Assembly: GCA_902801885.1 (NCBI GenBank)
Contig: CADCJX010000017.1
Location: 1 to 50,020, forward strand
Direction of reading: 5' to 3'
DNA from: an uncultured Bacteroidia bacterium
GTDB taxonomy: Bacteria; Bacteroidota; Bacteroidia; Bacteroidales; UBA932
Length of the DNA stretch: 50,020 bases
Below, piece by piece: positions 34,690 through 41,779 of the stretch. The position numbers and the translations under genes are program-made. The notes beneath the pieces are model-generated. The model made no database searches. It was not told the origin of the DNA and saw only the letters and a program-made list of their open reading frames with translations. Position 1 is the stretch's first letter, and each line of letters begins with the position of its first letter.

Positions 34690-35313
34690 TTAGAAACCGA
34701 ATCCGACAACAACCATGATGTTATTGAAACGGGTTGTTCCAGTGATGCTATGTTCGGGATGAGGAACCCGCATGTTGCTGAGTCCGATGTTCCCTTCTAC
34801 ACCCCATTTGAAATGCTTTCCATGCTCGAATATCAAGCTTGGACGAAGTCCGAAGCCATGATTCCTGAACTTATGGTCACTATTTCTTGGATCCGTTGGA
34901 TCGGCATCAATGTAGTAGGTGTCCTTGTTTTTCGAATAGTAGAAACATGGTCCGAGGCCTAGGACTATCTTGCTTCTGTCTGATTCGGTATGGAACCTGA
35001 CATCGCAGAAAGCATCCACGCAGGAATAGTCATCAACATCTCCACCAACCCAGCCCCAGTGCCGTATGTCACCAAGCATTCCGGTCGCTCCTATCCCGGG
35101 CATGATGGACCAGTTTTCGTCAAACTTGATGTCCAGGCCATAGGAGAGTCTCTGGGAAAGTCCGGGATTGTTACCGCTGTCGTAAGTGCCACTTTCCAGG
35201 AAAAGGCCTCCTCCGACCATGAATATATTCTCAAACCTTTTGATTCTGTCCTGTGCCATGGATCCGGCGGCGATGGCAAGCACTGAGATAACTGTAATAA
35301 AGATTCTTTTCAT
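34690..35313 (-). CDS. Outer-membrane beta-barrel protein, unknown function
   Basis: A 207-aa exported protein: signal MKRIFITVISVLAIAAGSMAQ, then alternating hydrophobic/polar strands and Gly-rich turns ending in the aromatic NIMVVVGFGF, the terminal-residue pattern of outer-membrane barrels. About eight to ten strands fit the length. The start at 35313 is preferred; the open frame extends 40 codons upstream through the promoter. It is divergent from another small barrel gene across a shared palindrome. Confidence 0.8.
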   Translation of the reverse strand: MKRIFITVISVLAIAAGSMAQDRIKRFENIFMVGGGLFLESGTYDSGNNPGLSQRLSYGLDIKFDENWSIMPGIGATGMLGDIRHWGWVGGDVDDYSCVDAFCDVRFHTESDRSKIVLGLGPCFYYSKNKDTYYIDADPTDPRNSDHKFRNHGFGLRPSLIFEHGKHFKWGVEGNIGLSNMRVPHPEHSITGTTRFNNIMVVVGFGF

Positions 35314-35320
35314 ATGAACA

Positions 35321-35371
35321 CAAAGATATTGGGCAAATGCGAAAGATGCAAGATTTTTATATATCTTGCAT
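35321..35371. promoter_or_regulatory. Promoter of barrel gene with palindromic operator
   Basis: On the minus strand TATCTTTG (35321-35328) lies 7 nt before the ATG at 35313; a -33 TTG (35349-35351) is 20 bp upstream. That TTG is part of a perfect inverted repeat ATGCAAGAT (35346-35354) / ATCTTGCAT (35363-35371) with an 8-bp AT spacer. A regulator bound there would block the -33 and face both divergent barrel genes. Confidence 0.55.
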
Positions 35372-35401
35372 TTAGTGTTGTGAAATCCAAAGAATAATAC
35401 A

Positions 35402-35929
35402 ATGAAAAAGGTACTCTGCTCTTTTGCTGTCATTCTTTTCGCGATGGCAGTTTCTGCTCAGAATGCGGATAAATCCGGCTGGTCACCAGAGTTTTCCCTT
35501 AAGGCTTTTGTTTCCACCTATCATGGTTCTTACGAAGTGATGGCTGGCGCCCTGGTGGGAGACAACGTGTTCGGTCTCGGCAGTGGTCTGGGATTGGAAT
35601 ACTGGAATGCATATCCGGCGGACGTAAGAAAGATTCCGGTTTACGGTTTCTATCGCAGATATGTTCCTCTTGACCAGAAAAGGCGTTTCATGTTGTTCGG
35701 AGAAGCGACGCTCGGAGGTGAGTGTGTCTATAAGATAACAGGAACAAATGTCGACGGCAGTGAAATCGAACATACACCCTACTGGAAATGGAGATCCACC
35801 CTTTCTCCGGGCATAGCGTTGAGATTATTCAAACACTTCAATATCTATCTTGCTCCTGCAGCTGAGATCCTTCCCTCCTCGAAAGAAGTCAATGGTGGTT
35901 TGACCGCCGGCTTTACAGTTGGTTTTTAA
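35402..35929 (+). CDS. Small outer-membrane beta-barrel protein, unknown function
   Basis: A 175-aa exported protein with signal MKKVLCSFAVILFAMAVSAQ. The mature chain alternates beta-strands (FGLGSGLGLEYWNAY, RKIPVYGFYRRYV, RFMLFGEATLGGE) and ends LTAGFTVGF, the C-terminal aromatic of an outer-membrane barrel; about eight strands fit. No family recognised. Divergent from the 207-aa barrel gene; they share an intergenic palindrome and may be co-regulated. Confidence 0.8.
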   Translation: MKKVLCSFAVILFAMAVSAQNADKSGWSPEFSLKAFVSTYHGSYEVMAGALVGDNVFGLGSGLGLEYWNAYPADVRKIPVYGFYRRYVPLDQKRRFMLFGEATLGGECVYKITGTNVDGSEIEHTPYWKWRSTLSPGIALRLFKHFNIYLAPAAEILPSSKEVNGGLTAGFTVGF

Positions 35930-36007
35930 GGTGATCTGATAATCGAGCCCGCGGGTACCATTTTAGCGCCTGTTATGTAAGTATATTATTTCTAGTAAGT
36001 TAAATGA

Positions 36008-36037
36008 TTTAACGGTCCTGATTTCAGGACCGTTAAA
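36008..36037. terminator. Perfect hairpin after the small barrel gene
   Basis: TTTAACGGTCCTGA (36008-36021) mirrors TCAGGACCGTTAAA (36024-36037), a perfect 30-nt palindrome. The T/A ends give a weak poly-U on either strand, so it may terminate in both directions. The ~75 bases between the gene stop and this hairpin hold nothing else I can identify. Confidence 0.5.
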
Positions 36038-36128
36038 ATGCTTAATATTCAGAGTATCAATCAATTCTGTAACAGCACTACCGCACAAACTAATCAACAT
36101 ACCTAACCGAGTTTGTACAAACCTGAAT

Positions 36129-36155
36129 TGTCATTCTGAACGAAGTGAAGAATCT
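36129..36155 (+). repeat. Dispersed hairpin repeat, copy E
   Basis: A 27-bp unit TGTCATTCTGA...GAAGAATCT with core TTCTGAACGAAGTGAAGAA (36134-36152), identical in core to copy B at 14186-14212. It stands in a gene-free spacer. Confidence 0.75.
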
Positions 36156-36204
36156 GCAATCAGTTATTCCGCACCTTGGCGAAGTGTTGGATCTCTGCAA
36201 GCCG

Positions 36205-36302
36205 AATAAGGCCGGATTTCTGCTTGGAGAGTACTTCGGAGTACTCTTGGAGCAGAAATAGACCAAGAAGATGCTTTGGGAGTACTGCCGAAGTGCCTTA
36301 TT
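36205..36302. other. Structured intergenic element with nested hairpins
   Basis: The outer stem AATAAGGC (36205-36212) pairs with GCCTTATT (36295-36302). Inside, TTTCTGCT (36217-36224) pairs with AGCAGAAA (36251-36258), a symmetric TGG/TGG internal loop follows (36225-36227, 36248-36250), then AGAGTACT/AGTACTCT closes a TCGG loop (36228-36247). It holds no open frame. It could be a repeat element or a small structured RNA; strand and function are unknown. Confidence 0.5.
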
Positions 36303-36311
36303 GAATAAATG

Positions 36312-36341
36312 AACCGCCCCCAGGGAGGCCTGGAGGCGGTT
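36312..36341 (-). terminator. Terminator of tRNA-Arg
   Basis: AACCGCC (36312-36318) and GGCGGTT (36335-36341) enclose a second stem CCAGG/CCTGG. On the minus strand it lies 14 nt after the tRNA 3' end and is followed by a T-rich stretch. Confidence 0.6.
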
Positions 36342-36355
36342 TGTGATGCTAAGGG

Positions 36356-36429
36356 TGATTCCGTTGGGATTCGAACCCAAGACCCACAGCTTAGAAGGCT
36401 GTTGCTCTATCCAGCTGAGCTACGGAACC
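36356..36429 (-). tRNA. tRNA-Arg (anticodon TCT)
   Basis: A 74-nt cloverleaf on the minus strand: acceptor GGTTCCG with CGGAATC and discriminator A, D-arm AGCTGGATA, anticodon loop CTTCTAA within stem CAGCC/GCTG-type pairing, normal T-loop TTCGAAT. It decodes AGA/AGG. CCA is not encoded. Confidence 0.93.
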
Positions 36430-36431
36430 AT

Positions 36432-36486
36432 TCCACTTTCTTAAGAAAAGTGGTGCAAAGTTACATTTTTCTTTTCTTTGCGCAAA
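36432..36486 (-). promoter_or_regulatory. Promoter and 5' leader hairpin of tRNA-Arg
   Basis: On the minus strand -33 TTTG (36483-36486) and -7 TAACTTTG (36456-36463) are 19 bp apart. Between the box and the tRNA lies a near-palindrome CCACTTTTCTTAAGAAAGTGG-like stem (36432-36452), probably part of the precursor's leader. Confidence 0.6.
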
Positions 36487-36508
36487 CTATTGCGCGTCAA
36501 TTTGAATT

Positions 36509-38371
36509 CTACAGGCTGATAGAAAGTCCTCCGAGAACTGTTATTCCAGGCTCAGGGAAGCCGTCCATGGTCATGTAGCTGCTGTCCAGAAGGTTTTCGC
36601 CACGGACGAAAAGGGTCATCCAGGGAAGGGCCTGCCATGAGAGCCTGCACTTAAGGTCGACATAGTCACTGGTGGTGGCGTTGTCGCCGGTTGTGAGGTA
36701 GAGATCCTTGATCCCCATCGCACCGAGGTTCACTGCGAATTTGCCGATGTTCCAGGTTCCTGACACATAGGCTTTGTGGACCGGGGCTCCTGTGTAGATG
36801 GTCCCCATGTGGAGATAGCTGTAGTTGGCATTGAAACGAAGGTTGTCAAGGGCTCTCCAGACCATGCTGAACTCAGCTCCGTTATTCTCAAACGCTCCAA
36901 CATTGCGGTTTGCTCTCTTGCCGTCCACTACAGTCACCTCGATAATATTCGAGCCTTTTGTGTGGAAGAGGCTGAGTTCTGTGTCCAGCTTGCCTTCCAG
37001 CCAACGTTTCGAGACGGTGAAGTCGTAGCTCCATGCCCTTTCCGGTTCGAGGTTTTCATTAGCTACCATGTACATGTAGAGTTCGCGCAGGTTCGGGGTC
37101 CTGAAGCCTTTCGATGCGGAAAGTTTGACGCTTGTTCCGGGTGCGGCGATCCAGCTCACACCTGCCTGGGGGACCCATTCAGTGCCGTAAAGGCTGTGGT
37201 TCTCGAGTCGGATTCCGGCATCAAGGGTCAGTTTTCCGAACATCTGCTGTGCGAGCAGGTAGGCCGCTTCTTCATGGAGCTTCTTGTGGTCGGCATAGTA
37301 TTCAGTCTCGGGATTGCGATAAGCATCTCCACCGTAGTACTTGAAATCAAGGCCTCCCGTGATGGTGTTGCCATCAAATAGATGGACAGCCTGGAAAAGG
37401 TTAGCTCCGCTCTGGAAGTCCGTGCTGTTGAAAAGATAAGGCTGGGGAGAGCCTCCTGCAGCGTAGCCGTCATTGATCTCATGCTTTCCGGCATTGTAGT
37501 AGAGGTTGAGGCCTCCGTCGGTGCGGTCATAATGATTCTCCAGTGAGATCCAGGACATCATCCTGGTCACGTCGGCGGTTCCCTCGAACATCGGTCTGGC
37601 CACAGTTCCAGGGTTCTCTGAATATGCCCTCATGAGGTTGACGTCGCCGCTCAGCTTCCAGGCGTCGGAAAAATCGTAGGACGCTTTCAGCATCCCGTTT
37701 GTCGAGCGAAAGGCGGAATTGGGGCGGTGCCCGTCAGTCCTGTCGTGCCCGGCATTGGCGACAAGGTAGAACTTGCCATTTGAATATTGTTCCGTGACTG
37801 AAGCCCTGGCCGTTCCGAAAGAACCTCCCATAAGCTTGGCGTTGAGGCGGTTCCCAGTGAAGTCGGGCCTGCGAGTAATGATGTTGATCGCGCCTCCCAT
37901 TGCATTCGAACCATAGAGTACGGAAGCAGCCCCACGGGTTACTTCCACCCGTTCGGCCAGGTCGGCAAGATATTCATCGGCAACGGCATGACCGTAGATC
38001 GACATGTACTGGGGATGTCCGTCGATCAGGATCAGGGTCCTTCCGCTGGCAGCGCTGAATCCGCGGAGGGATATTCCTCCGGCTGCTCCGGCAGAGACTC
38101 CGTAGCCGGTCACTCCTCGGGAAGTGACGAAGAGGCCGGGGACTTCTTCCATAAGCGAAGGCATGAGGGCGCTTTCATCGCTGCTTTCTATCTTCTGCCT
38201 GCCGATGACCGAAATGGGTGCAGGAATACGGAACCTGTCCATTTCGACCCTGGTTCCGGTCACTACGGAGCTGCGCAGGGTGTCCTGGGGAGTGGCTTCC
38301 TGTTGTGCCCAGGCATTCTGTCCGGACAGTAATGCCGCAATTGAAACTAGTGTAATGATCAATCTTCTCAT
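36509..38371 (-). CDS. TonB-dependent outer-membrane receptor (BtuB/siderophore type)
   Basis: A 620-aa receptor with signal LVSIAALLSGQNAWAQ. The plug domain (about 30-150) shows SSVVTGTRVEMDRFRIPAPISVI, ISLRGFSAASGRTLILIDG and VEVTRGAASVLYGSNAMGGAINIIT; the barrel ends GITVLGGLSISL. It lacks the N-terminal CarboxypepD_reg-like domain of SusC proteins, so the cargo is more likely a metal chelate, heme or cobalamin than a glycan. It is divergent from an AraC-family regulator with tandem repeats in the intergenic region, a layout known for siderophore uptake (PchR/FptA style). Confidence 0.92.
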   Translation of the reverse strand: MRRLIITLVSIAALLSGQNAWAQQEATPQDTLRSSVVTGTRVEMDRFRIPAPISVIGRQKIESSDESALMPSLMEEVPGLFVTSRGVTGYGVSAGAAGGISLRGFSAASGRTLILIDGHPQYMSIYGHAVADEYLADLAERVEVTRGAASVLYGSNAMGGAINIITRRPDFTGNRLNAKLMGGSFGTARASVTEQYSNGKFYLVANAGHDRTDGHRPNSAFRSTNGMLKASYDFSDAWKLSGDVNLMRAYSENPGTVARPMFEGTADVTRMMSWISLENHYDRTDGGLNLYYNAGKHEINDGYAAGGSPQPYLFNSTDFQSGANLFQAVHLFDGNTITGGLDFKYYGGDAYRNPETEYYADHKKLHEEAAYLLAQQMFGKLTLDAGIRLENHSLYGTEWVPQAGVSWIAAPGTSVKLSASKGFRTPNLRELYMYMVANENLEPERAWSYDFTVSKRWLEGKLDTELSLFHTKGSNIIEVTVVDGKRANRNVGAFENNGAEFSMVWRALDNLRFNANYSYLHMGTIYTGAPVHKAYVSGTWNIGKFAVNLGAMGIKDLYLTTGDNATTSDYVDLKCRLSWQALPWMTLFVRGENLLDSSYMTMDGFPEPGITVLGGLSISL

Positions 38372-38391
38372 CTTAAGTTCGTTATTTTCTG

Positions 38392-38399
38392 CAAAGTAA
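38392..38399 (-). promoter_or_regulatory. -7 box of the TonB receptor
   Basis: TTACTTTG (one mismatch to TAnnTTTG) on the minus strand, 20 nt before the ATG at 38371; the -33 region abuts the direct repeats. Confidence 0.45.
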
Positions 38400-38420
38400 A
38401 TCTAACTCAGCCAATAATAA

Positions 38421-38464
38421 TTGACTGAAAAGTCCAAATAATTTGACTGAGAAGTCCAGATTAT
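38421..38464. promoter_or_regulatory. Tandem 22-bp direct repeats, likely AraC-regulator binding site
   Basis: Two head-to-tail units of exactly 22 bp, 38421-38442 and 38443-38464. Each contains TTGACTGA, then AAGTCCA, with 19 of 22 positions the same. A 22-bp spacing (two helical turns) suits an AraC dimer. The second unit covers the -33 of the regulator gene's own promoter; the first faces the receptor promoter. Confidence 0.7.
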
Positions 38465-38467
38465 TCT

Positions 38468-38475
38468 TAATTTTG
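38468..38475 (+). promoter_or_regulatory. -7 box of the AraC regulator, adjacent to start codon
   Basis: TAATTTTG ends 7 nt before the ATG at 38483, implying a leaderless or nearly leaderless mRNA. Confidence 0.55.
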
Positions 38476-38482
38476 CAGCATT

Positions 38483-39307
38483 ATGGAAGGATACAGCAGA
38501 ACCAACCAGTCCGGGGTCATCTTTTCCCGGGTAGACAAGGAAGCCGTCCGCGGCCCCCAGCACATCAAGGAGCACACCCTCCTCTACATCACTTCAGGCA
38601 GCGCGGAAGTGGCTTTCAACGGTCGCAGAACCAGTCTTTCTGCGGGTGATTGCGTTTTCCTGCGCAAGGACTTCAGGGTGGTAGTTGATGCATGGTCTCC
38701 AAAGGACGGGGCTCCTTTCCGTTCGATAGCCTTGTTTTTCTGCCGTAAGTTCCTACTGTCTTATTTCAAGAGCCTGCCGCAGGATAGCCTCCCGCTCGAT
38801 GCAACACCACTCGAAGAAGCAGTCCTGAAGATTCCTGCAGGACCGGACCTCGAGAGTCTCTTCCTTTCTCTCACACCTTACCTGGATTCGTCAGACACCC
38901 TTCCGCAGGAAATCGCATGGATGAAAAGAATTGAAGGGCTCAGGTGTGTGCTCGCAACGGATCGAAATTTCTACGCATCCTTGTTCGATTTCACCCAGCC
39001 TTGGAAGATAGACCTGCTTACATTCATGGAAGAAAACTACATGTTCGATCTTTCCGTTCCGGAACTCGCACGATACACAGGACGGAGTCTCTCTTCTTTC
39101 AAGAGGGATTTCAAAAAGGTTAGTGAGCTGACTCCGGAGAAATGGATAATCCAAAGGAGGCTTTTGGAAGCAAGGAGATTGTTGTCTGAAGGCAGTTGCC
39201 GTGTGAGTGAAGCAATGCTTGAATCCGGTTTCAAGGATCCTGCATTTTTTTCGAGGGCCTACAAGAAACAGTTCGGCTTCTCTCCGAGGGAGACTCCTGC
39301 AAATTAA
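38483..39307 (+). CDS. AraC-family transcriptional regulator
   Basis: A 274-aa regulator. Residues ~1-150 are a cupin-like sensing domain (EHTLLYITSGSAEVAFNGRRTSLSAGDCVFLRKD). The C-terminal ~100 residues are two helix-turn-helix units: LSVPELARYTGRSLSSFKRDFKKV and VSEAMLESGFKDPAFFSRAYKKQFGFSPRE. It is divergent from the TonB receptor and probably activates it from the 22-bp direct repeats. Its stop overlaps the convergent DUF368 gene stop within TTAA. Confidence 0.92.
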   Translation: MEGYSRTNQSGVIFSRVDKEAVRGPQHIKEHTLLYITSGSAEVAFNGRRTSLSAGDCVFLRKDFRVVVDAWSPKDGAPFRSIALFFCRKFLLSYFKSLPQDSLPLDATPLEEAVLKIPAGPDLESLFLSLTPYLDSSDTLPQEIAWMKRIEGLRCVLATDRNFYASLFDFTQPWKIDLLTFMEENYMFDLSVPELARYTGRSLSSFKRDFKKVSELTPEKWIIQRRLLEARRLLSEGSCRVSEAMLESGFKDPAFFSRAYKKQFGFSPRETPAN

Positions 39308-40203
39308 TCGGAAGCCTTTCCGGATTTCTTTGATAGAAGCTCGAGGGCAAGTACCAGTCCGGCACCTATAACTGCCCAGACCACGGCACCGAAGACGTGG
39401 AGTTCACTTTCCGGCACTCCGTTCAGTACGTTGGCTGCCTGGCAGGCTGCCTTGTCAGCCCATGGCCAGACTTTCACGAGGGCCCCGATGGTGAAACCTA
39501 TCAGGACAAGGAGGGTTTGTTTCTCATATTTCCCTATCAGCCAGTGCAGGAACTTTGAGAAGGCCACGATGCCGATCACACAACCAAGTGCGAAAACCAG
39601 AAGCACCGGGATGTTCAGTTCGCTGACTGCCTTCATGATGAACTCGTACTTTCCGAGCAGGACAAGGATGAAACTTCCGGAGATTCCAGGAAGGATCATT
39701 GTGCAGATGGCTATGGCACCACACAGTGCTATGAACCAGAGGTCAGACGTCGTTTCAGTAGGGGAGAGAAGGCAGATGAATGCTCCCAGGGCAACTCCTC
39801 CTATCAACCAGCAAAGGTCGCTTCCCTTCCATCCCTTGATGTCTGAAAGCATGAATATGGCAGAGACAATTATAAGGCCGAAGAAAAATGCCCAGGTCTG
39901 GACAGGATGATGCGCGAGGACATATTCCATAAGTTTGGCAAGTGAGAAGACGCTTAGCAGGACTCCTATTGCAAGCCATAGCAGGAAAGTCCCGTGGATG
40001 GTTCTCCAGAACTCCTTGAAATCTCCTTTCAAGAGCAATTTCCAAGTAGAGATGCTCATGAGGGAGTTAAGGGCTTCGATGAGTTCATTGAATATCCCTG
40101 TGAGCAGGGCGATAGTGCCTCCGGATACTCCCGGAATGACATTCGCCGCGCCCATGGCGAATCCCTTGAGCGCGACGATAAGGTTCTTTATAATGTCTGT
40201 CAT
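39304..40203 (-). CDS. DUF368 membrane protein, PopT-type undecaprenyl-phosphate translocase
   Basis: A 299-aa polytopic protein of the DUF368 family. The N-terminal signature is KGFAMGAANVIPGVSGGTIALLTGI, with a second inverted copy ICTMILPGISGSFILVLLGKYEF; this inverted-repeat PGxSGG pair is diagnostic. DUF368 proteins have been shown to recycle undecaprenyl phosphate across the membrane for cell-wall synthesis. It is the third gene of a tight operon behind a PfkB kinase and a small conserved protein. Confidence 0.9.
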   Translation of the reverse strand: MTDIIKNLIVALKGFAMGAANVIPGVSGGTIALLTGIFNELIEALNSLMSISTWKLLLKGDFKEFWRTIHGTFLLWLAIGVLLSVFSLAKLMEYVLAHHPVQTWAFFFGLIIVSAIFMLSDIKGWKGSDLCWLIGGVALGAFICLLSPTETTSDLWFIALCGAIAICTMILPGISGSFILVLLGKYEFIMKAVSELNIPVLLVFALGCVIGIVAFSKFLHWLIGKYEKQTLLVLIGFTIGALVKVWPWADKAACQAANVLNGVPESELHVFGAVVWAVIGAGLVLALELLSKKSGKASD

Positions 40204-40206
40204 CTG

Positions 40207-40740
40207 TTATCTAATCTTTCCGAGATAGTTCTTGATGGCACCCCAACTCTCCAGTTGGGAGATGTCTTTCCCTGCCGGGTCATTGATGACGAGGTCGAAA
40301 AGGTTGCCGTCCATCTGCTTGCGTCCGATCTTGAAGCGGGCCTTTGATGTCTTTGTCATGTACTCGATTGCGAAATCCGGCTCTTTTATCAGGGAAATGA
40401 ACAGGTCAGGATTCTGCTCGTCAAGCACGCCCAGTTTGTATTTGTTGGGTCTTCCAAGCCAGTCCAGATCCTTCTTGGTGATCGTGGTCTGGATGCTGGT
40501 GATCAAGCGGTCTTCACTCCCGATCTTGCGGAAATCCTGGAAGAAAACCGATCCGCGGATGTCCATGCTGCGGAAATAATTCAAAATTGCCGACTTGCAA
40601 GTGTCGTAAGTGGTGTCCTCGACATCGATTATCGCAACGTATGACTTGATCTGGCTTAGCGGTAGGATCCCGGTCGGGACCGTGCTCGCATGCTTCTTCA
40701 GACTGCTTTTCCTGAAAATATCCTTGACAAATTCAAACAT
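40207..40740 (-). CDS. Conserved Bacteroidales protein, DUF6913-like
   Basis: A 177-aa soluble protein without signal peptide. Features: a basic N-terminus (FRKSSLKKHAS), a Rossmann-like region YVAIIDVEDTTYDTCKSAILNYFRS, the segment TKKDLDWLGRPN, and DLFISLIKEPDFAIEYMTKTSKARFKIG. I believe it matches DUF6913 from memory. It is 3 bp from both neighbours, so it is co-translated with the kinase and the DUF368 protein. Function unknown. Confidence 0.7.
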   Translation of the reverse strand: MFEFVKDIFRKSSLKKHASTVPTGILPLSQIKSYVAIIDVEDTTYDTCKSAILNYFRSMDIRGSVFFQDFRKIGSEDRLITSIQTTITKKDLDWLGRPNKYKLGVLDEQNPDLFISLIKEPDFAIEYMTKTSKARFKIGRKQMDGNLFDLVINDPAGKDISQLESWGAIKNYLGKIR

Positions 40741-40743
40741 AAC

Positions 40744-41739
40744 CTATTGATTGACAGATGCTATCAGTTCCCTAATCTCGGCTTTTGCGTCCCTCCAACG
40801 GGGCACGTCGATCTTGGTTCCGACAACTTCGACCACCTTTGCCGCAATTATCGAGCCGACTTCTCCGCAAACCTTCAGAGGCATTCCAAGGGAGTGGGCA
40901 TAGAGGAAGCCTGCGGCGTAGGTGTCTCCGGCTCCGGTTGCATCGATTGTGGCTGCCGGCCATGCGGGGATATAGTGATATTCATTACCCTGCTTTACCA
41001 TGGAGCCGTCTTTCCCGACTTTGACAACGGCTATTTCGCACTGTGAAGCCAACTCGTCGATTGCGGCAAGAGGCTCTTTCTTGGTGTAGGCACGAGCCTC
41101 GCTTTCATTGGCAAAGACGATGTCTATGTACTTTTCCACGAGGTTGTGGAAGAAGGCATCATTGGATTCGACCACGTTGTAGGAGGCCATGTCGATGGAA
41201 ATCTTGCATCCGGCATCCTTGGCCATCTGCACGGCCTTGCGGATAAGATCCTGGTTCTGGACGAGATAGCCTTCGATATGGAAGTAGTCGAAGCCTTCGA
41301 AATATTCAGGTTTCAAGTCCTCCGGCACGAGTTCGAGGGCTGCACCCATGTAGTCCGCAAAGGTCCTTTCGGCATTGGCTCCGGTGATGAAGCACATGGC
41401 GCGTCCGGATCCCTTTGTACCTTCCAGAAGCGTTGTCTGGACTCCGAACTGTTCCAGGGTACTCTTGTAGAGATGGCCAAGCTCGTCATTTCCTATCTTG
41501 CCTATGAAGCAGGAAGGCATTCCGAAGATCGAAGTGCAGGTAATCGTGTTTGCCGCAGAACCACCGGGTACGTATTTGACTCCGTATTCCTTGAGTTTCG
41601 ACCAGATGCTGTCTCCGGTTTCCAGGTCCACATGCTGCATGCTTCCCGGAGGAAGGTGGTACTCACGGAGCATTGAATCGTCAGGGAATACCGCCAATAT
41701 GTCCGTCAGGGCGTTCCCGATGCCTAAAATAGATTTCAT
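40744..41739 (-). CDS. PfkB-family carbohydrate/nucleoside kinase (adenosine kinase-like)
   Basis: A 331-aa ribokinase-fold enzyme. The N-terminal GIGNALTDILAVFPD and PGGSAANTITCTSIFG bind substrate; the C-terminal DATGAGDTYAAGFLYAHSLG holds the catalytic Asp and anion hole. Overall pattern (GKIGNDELGHLYKSTLEQFGVQ; GSGRAMCFITGANAERTF) is nearest to adenosine/inosine-type kinases of Bacteroidetes. First gene of the operon, with its promoter box 6 nt from the ATG. Substrate is not certain. Confidence 0.88.
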   Translation of the reverse strand: MKSILGIGNALTDILAVFPDDSMLREYHLPPGSMQHVDLETGDSIWSKLKEYGVKYVPGGSAANTITCTSIFGMPSCFIGKIGNDELGHLYKSTLEQFGVQTTLLEGTKGSGRAMCFITGANAERTFADYMGAALELVPEDLKPEYFEGFDYFHIEGYLVQNQDLIRKAVQMAKDAGCKISIDMASYNVVESNDAFFHNLVEKYIDIVFANESEARAYTKKEPLAAIDELASQCEIAVVKVGKDGSMVKQGNEYHYIPAWPAATIDATGAGDTYAAGFLYAHSLGMPLKVCGEVGSIIAAKVVEVVGTKIDVPRWRDAKAEIRELIASVNQ

Positions 41740-41745
41740 AACTCA

Positions 41746-41774
41746 CAAAGTTAATTATAATTTGCTTAAATTTG
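41746..41774. promoter_or_regulatory. Divergent promoters with -7 boxes next to start codons
   Basis: Minus strand TAACTTTG (41746-41753) is 6 nt before the kinase ATG (41739). Plus strand TAAATTTG (41767-41774) is 5 nt before the YbhN-like ATG (41780). Both would give leaderless mRNAs. Confidence 0.55.
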
Positions 41775-41779
41775 TTACC

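Noticed and set aside
36776-37381. 201-aa plus-strand open frame
   Set aside because: Antisense to the TonB receptor, whose plug and barrel motifs are clear.
38399-38420. Third 22-bp repeat next to the AraC operator
   Set aside because: Only a few positions (CCAATAATAA region) resemble the other two units; not convincing.
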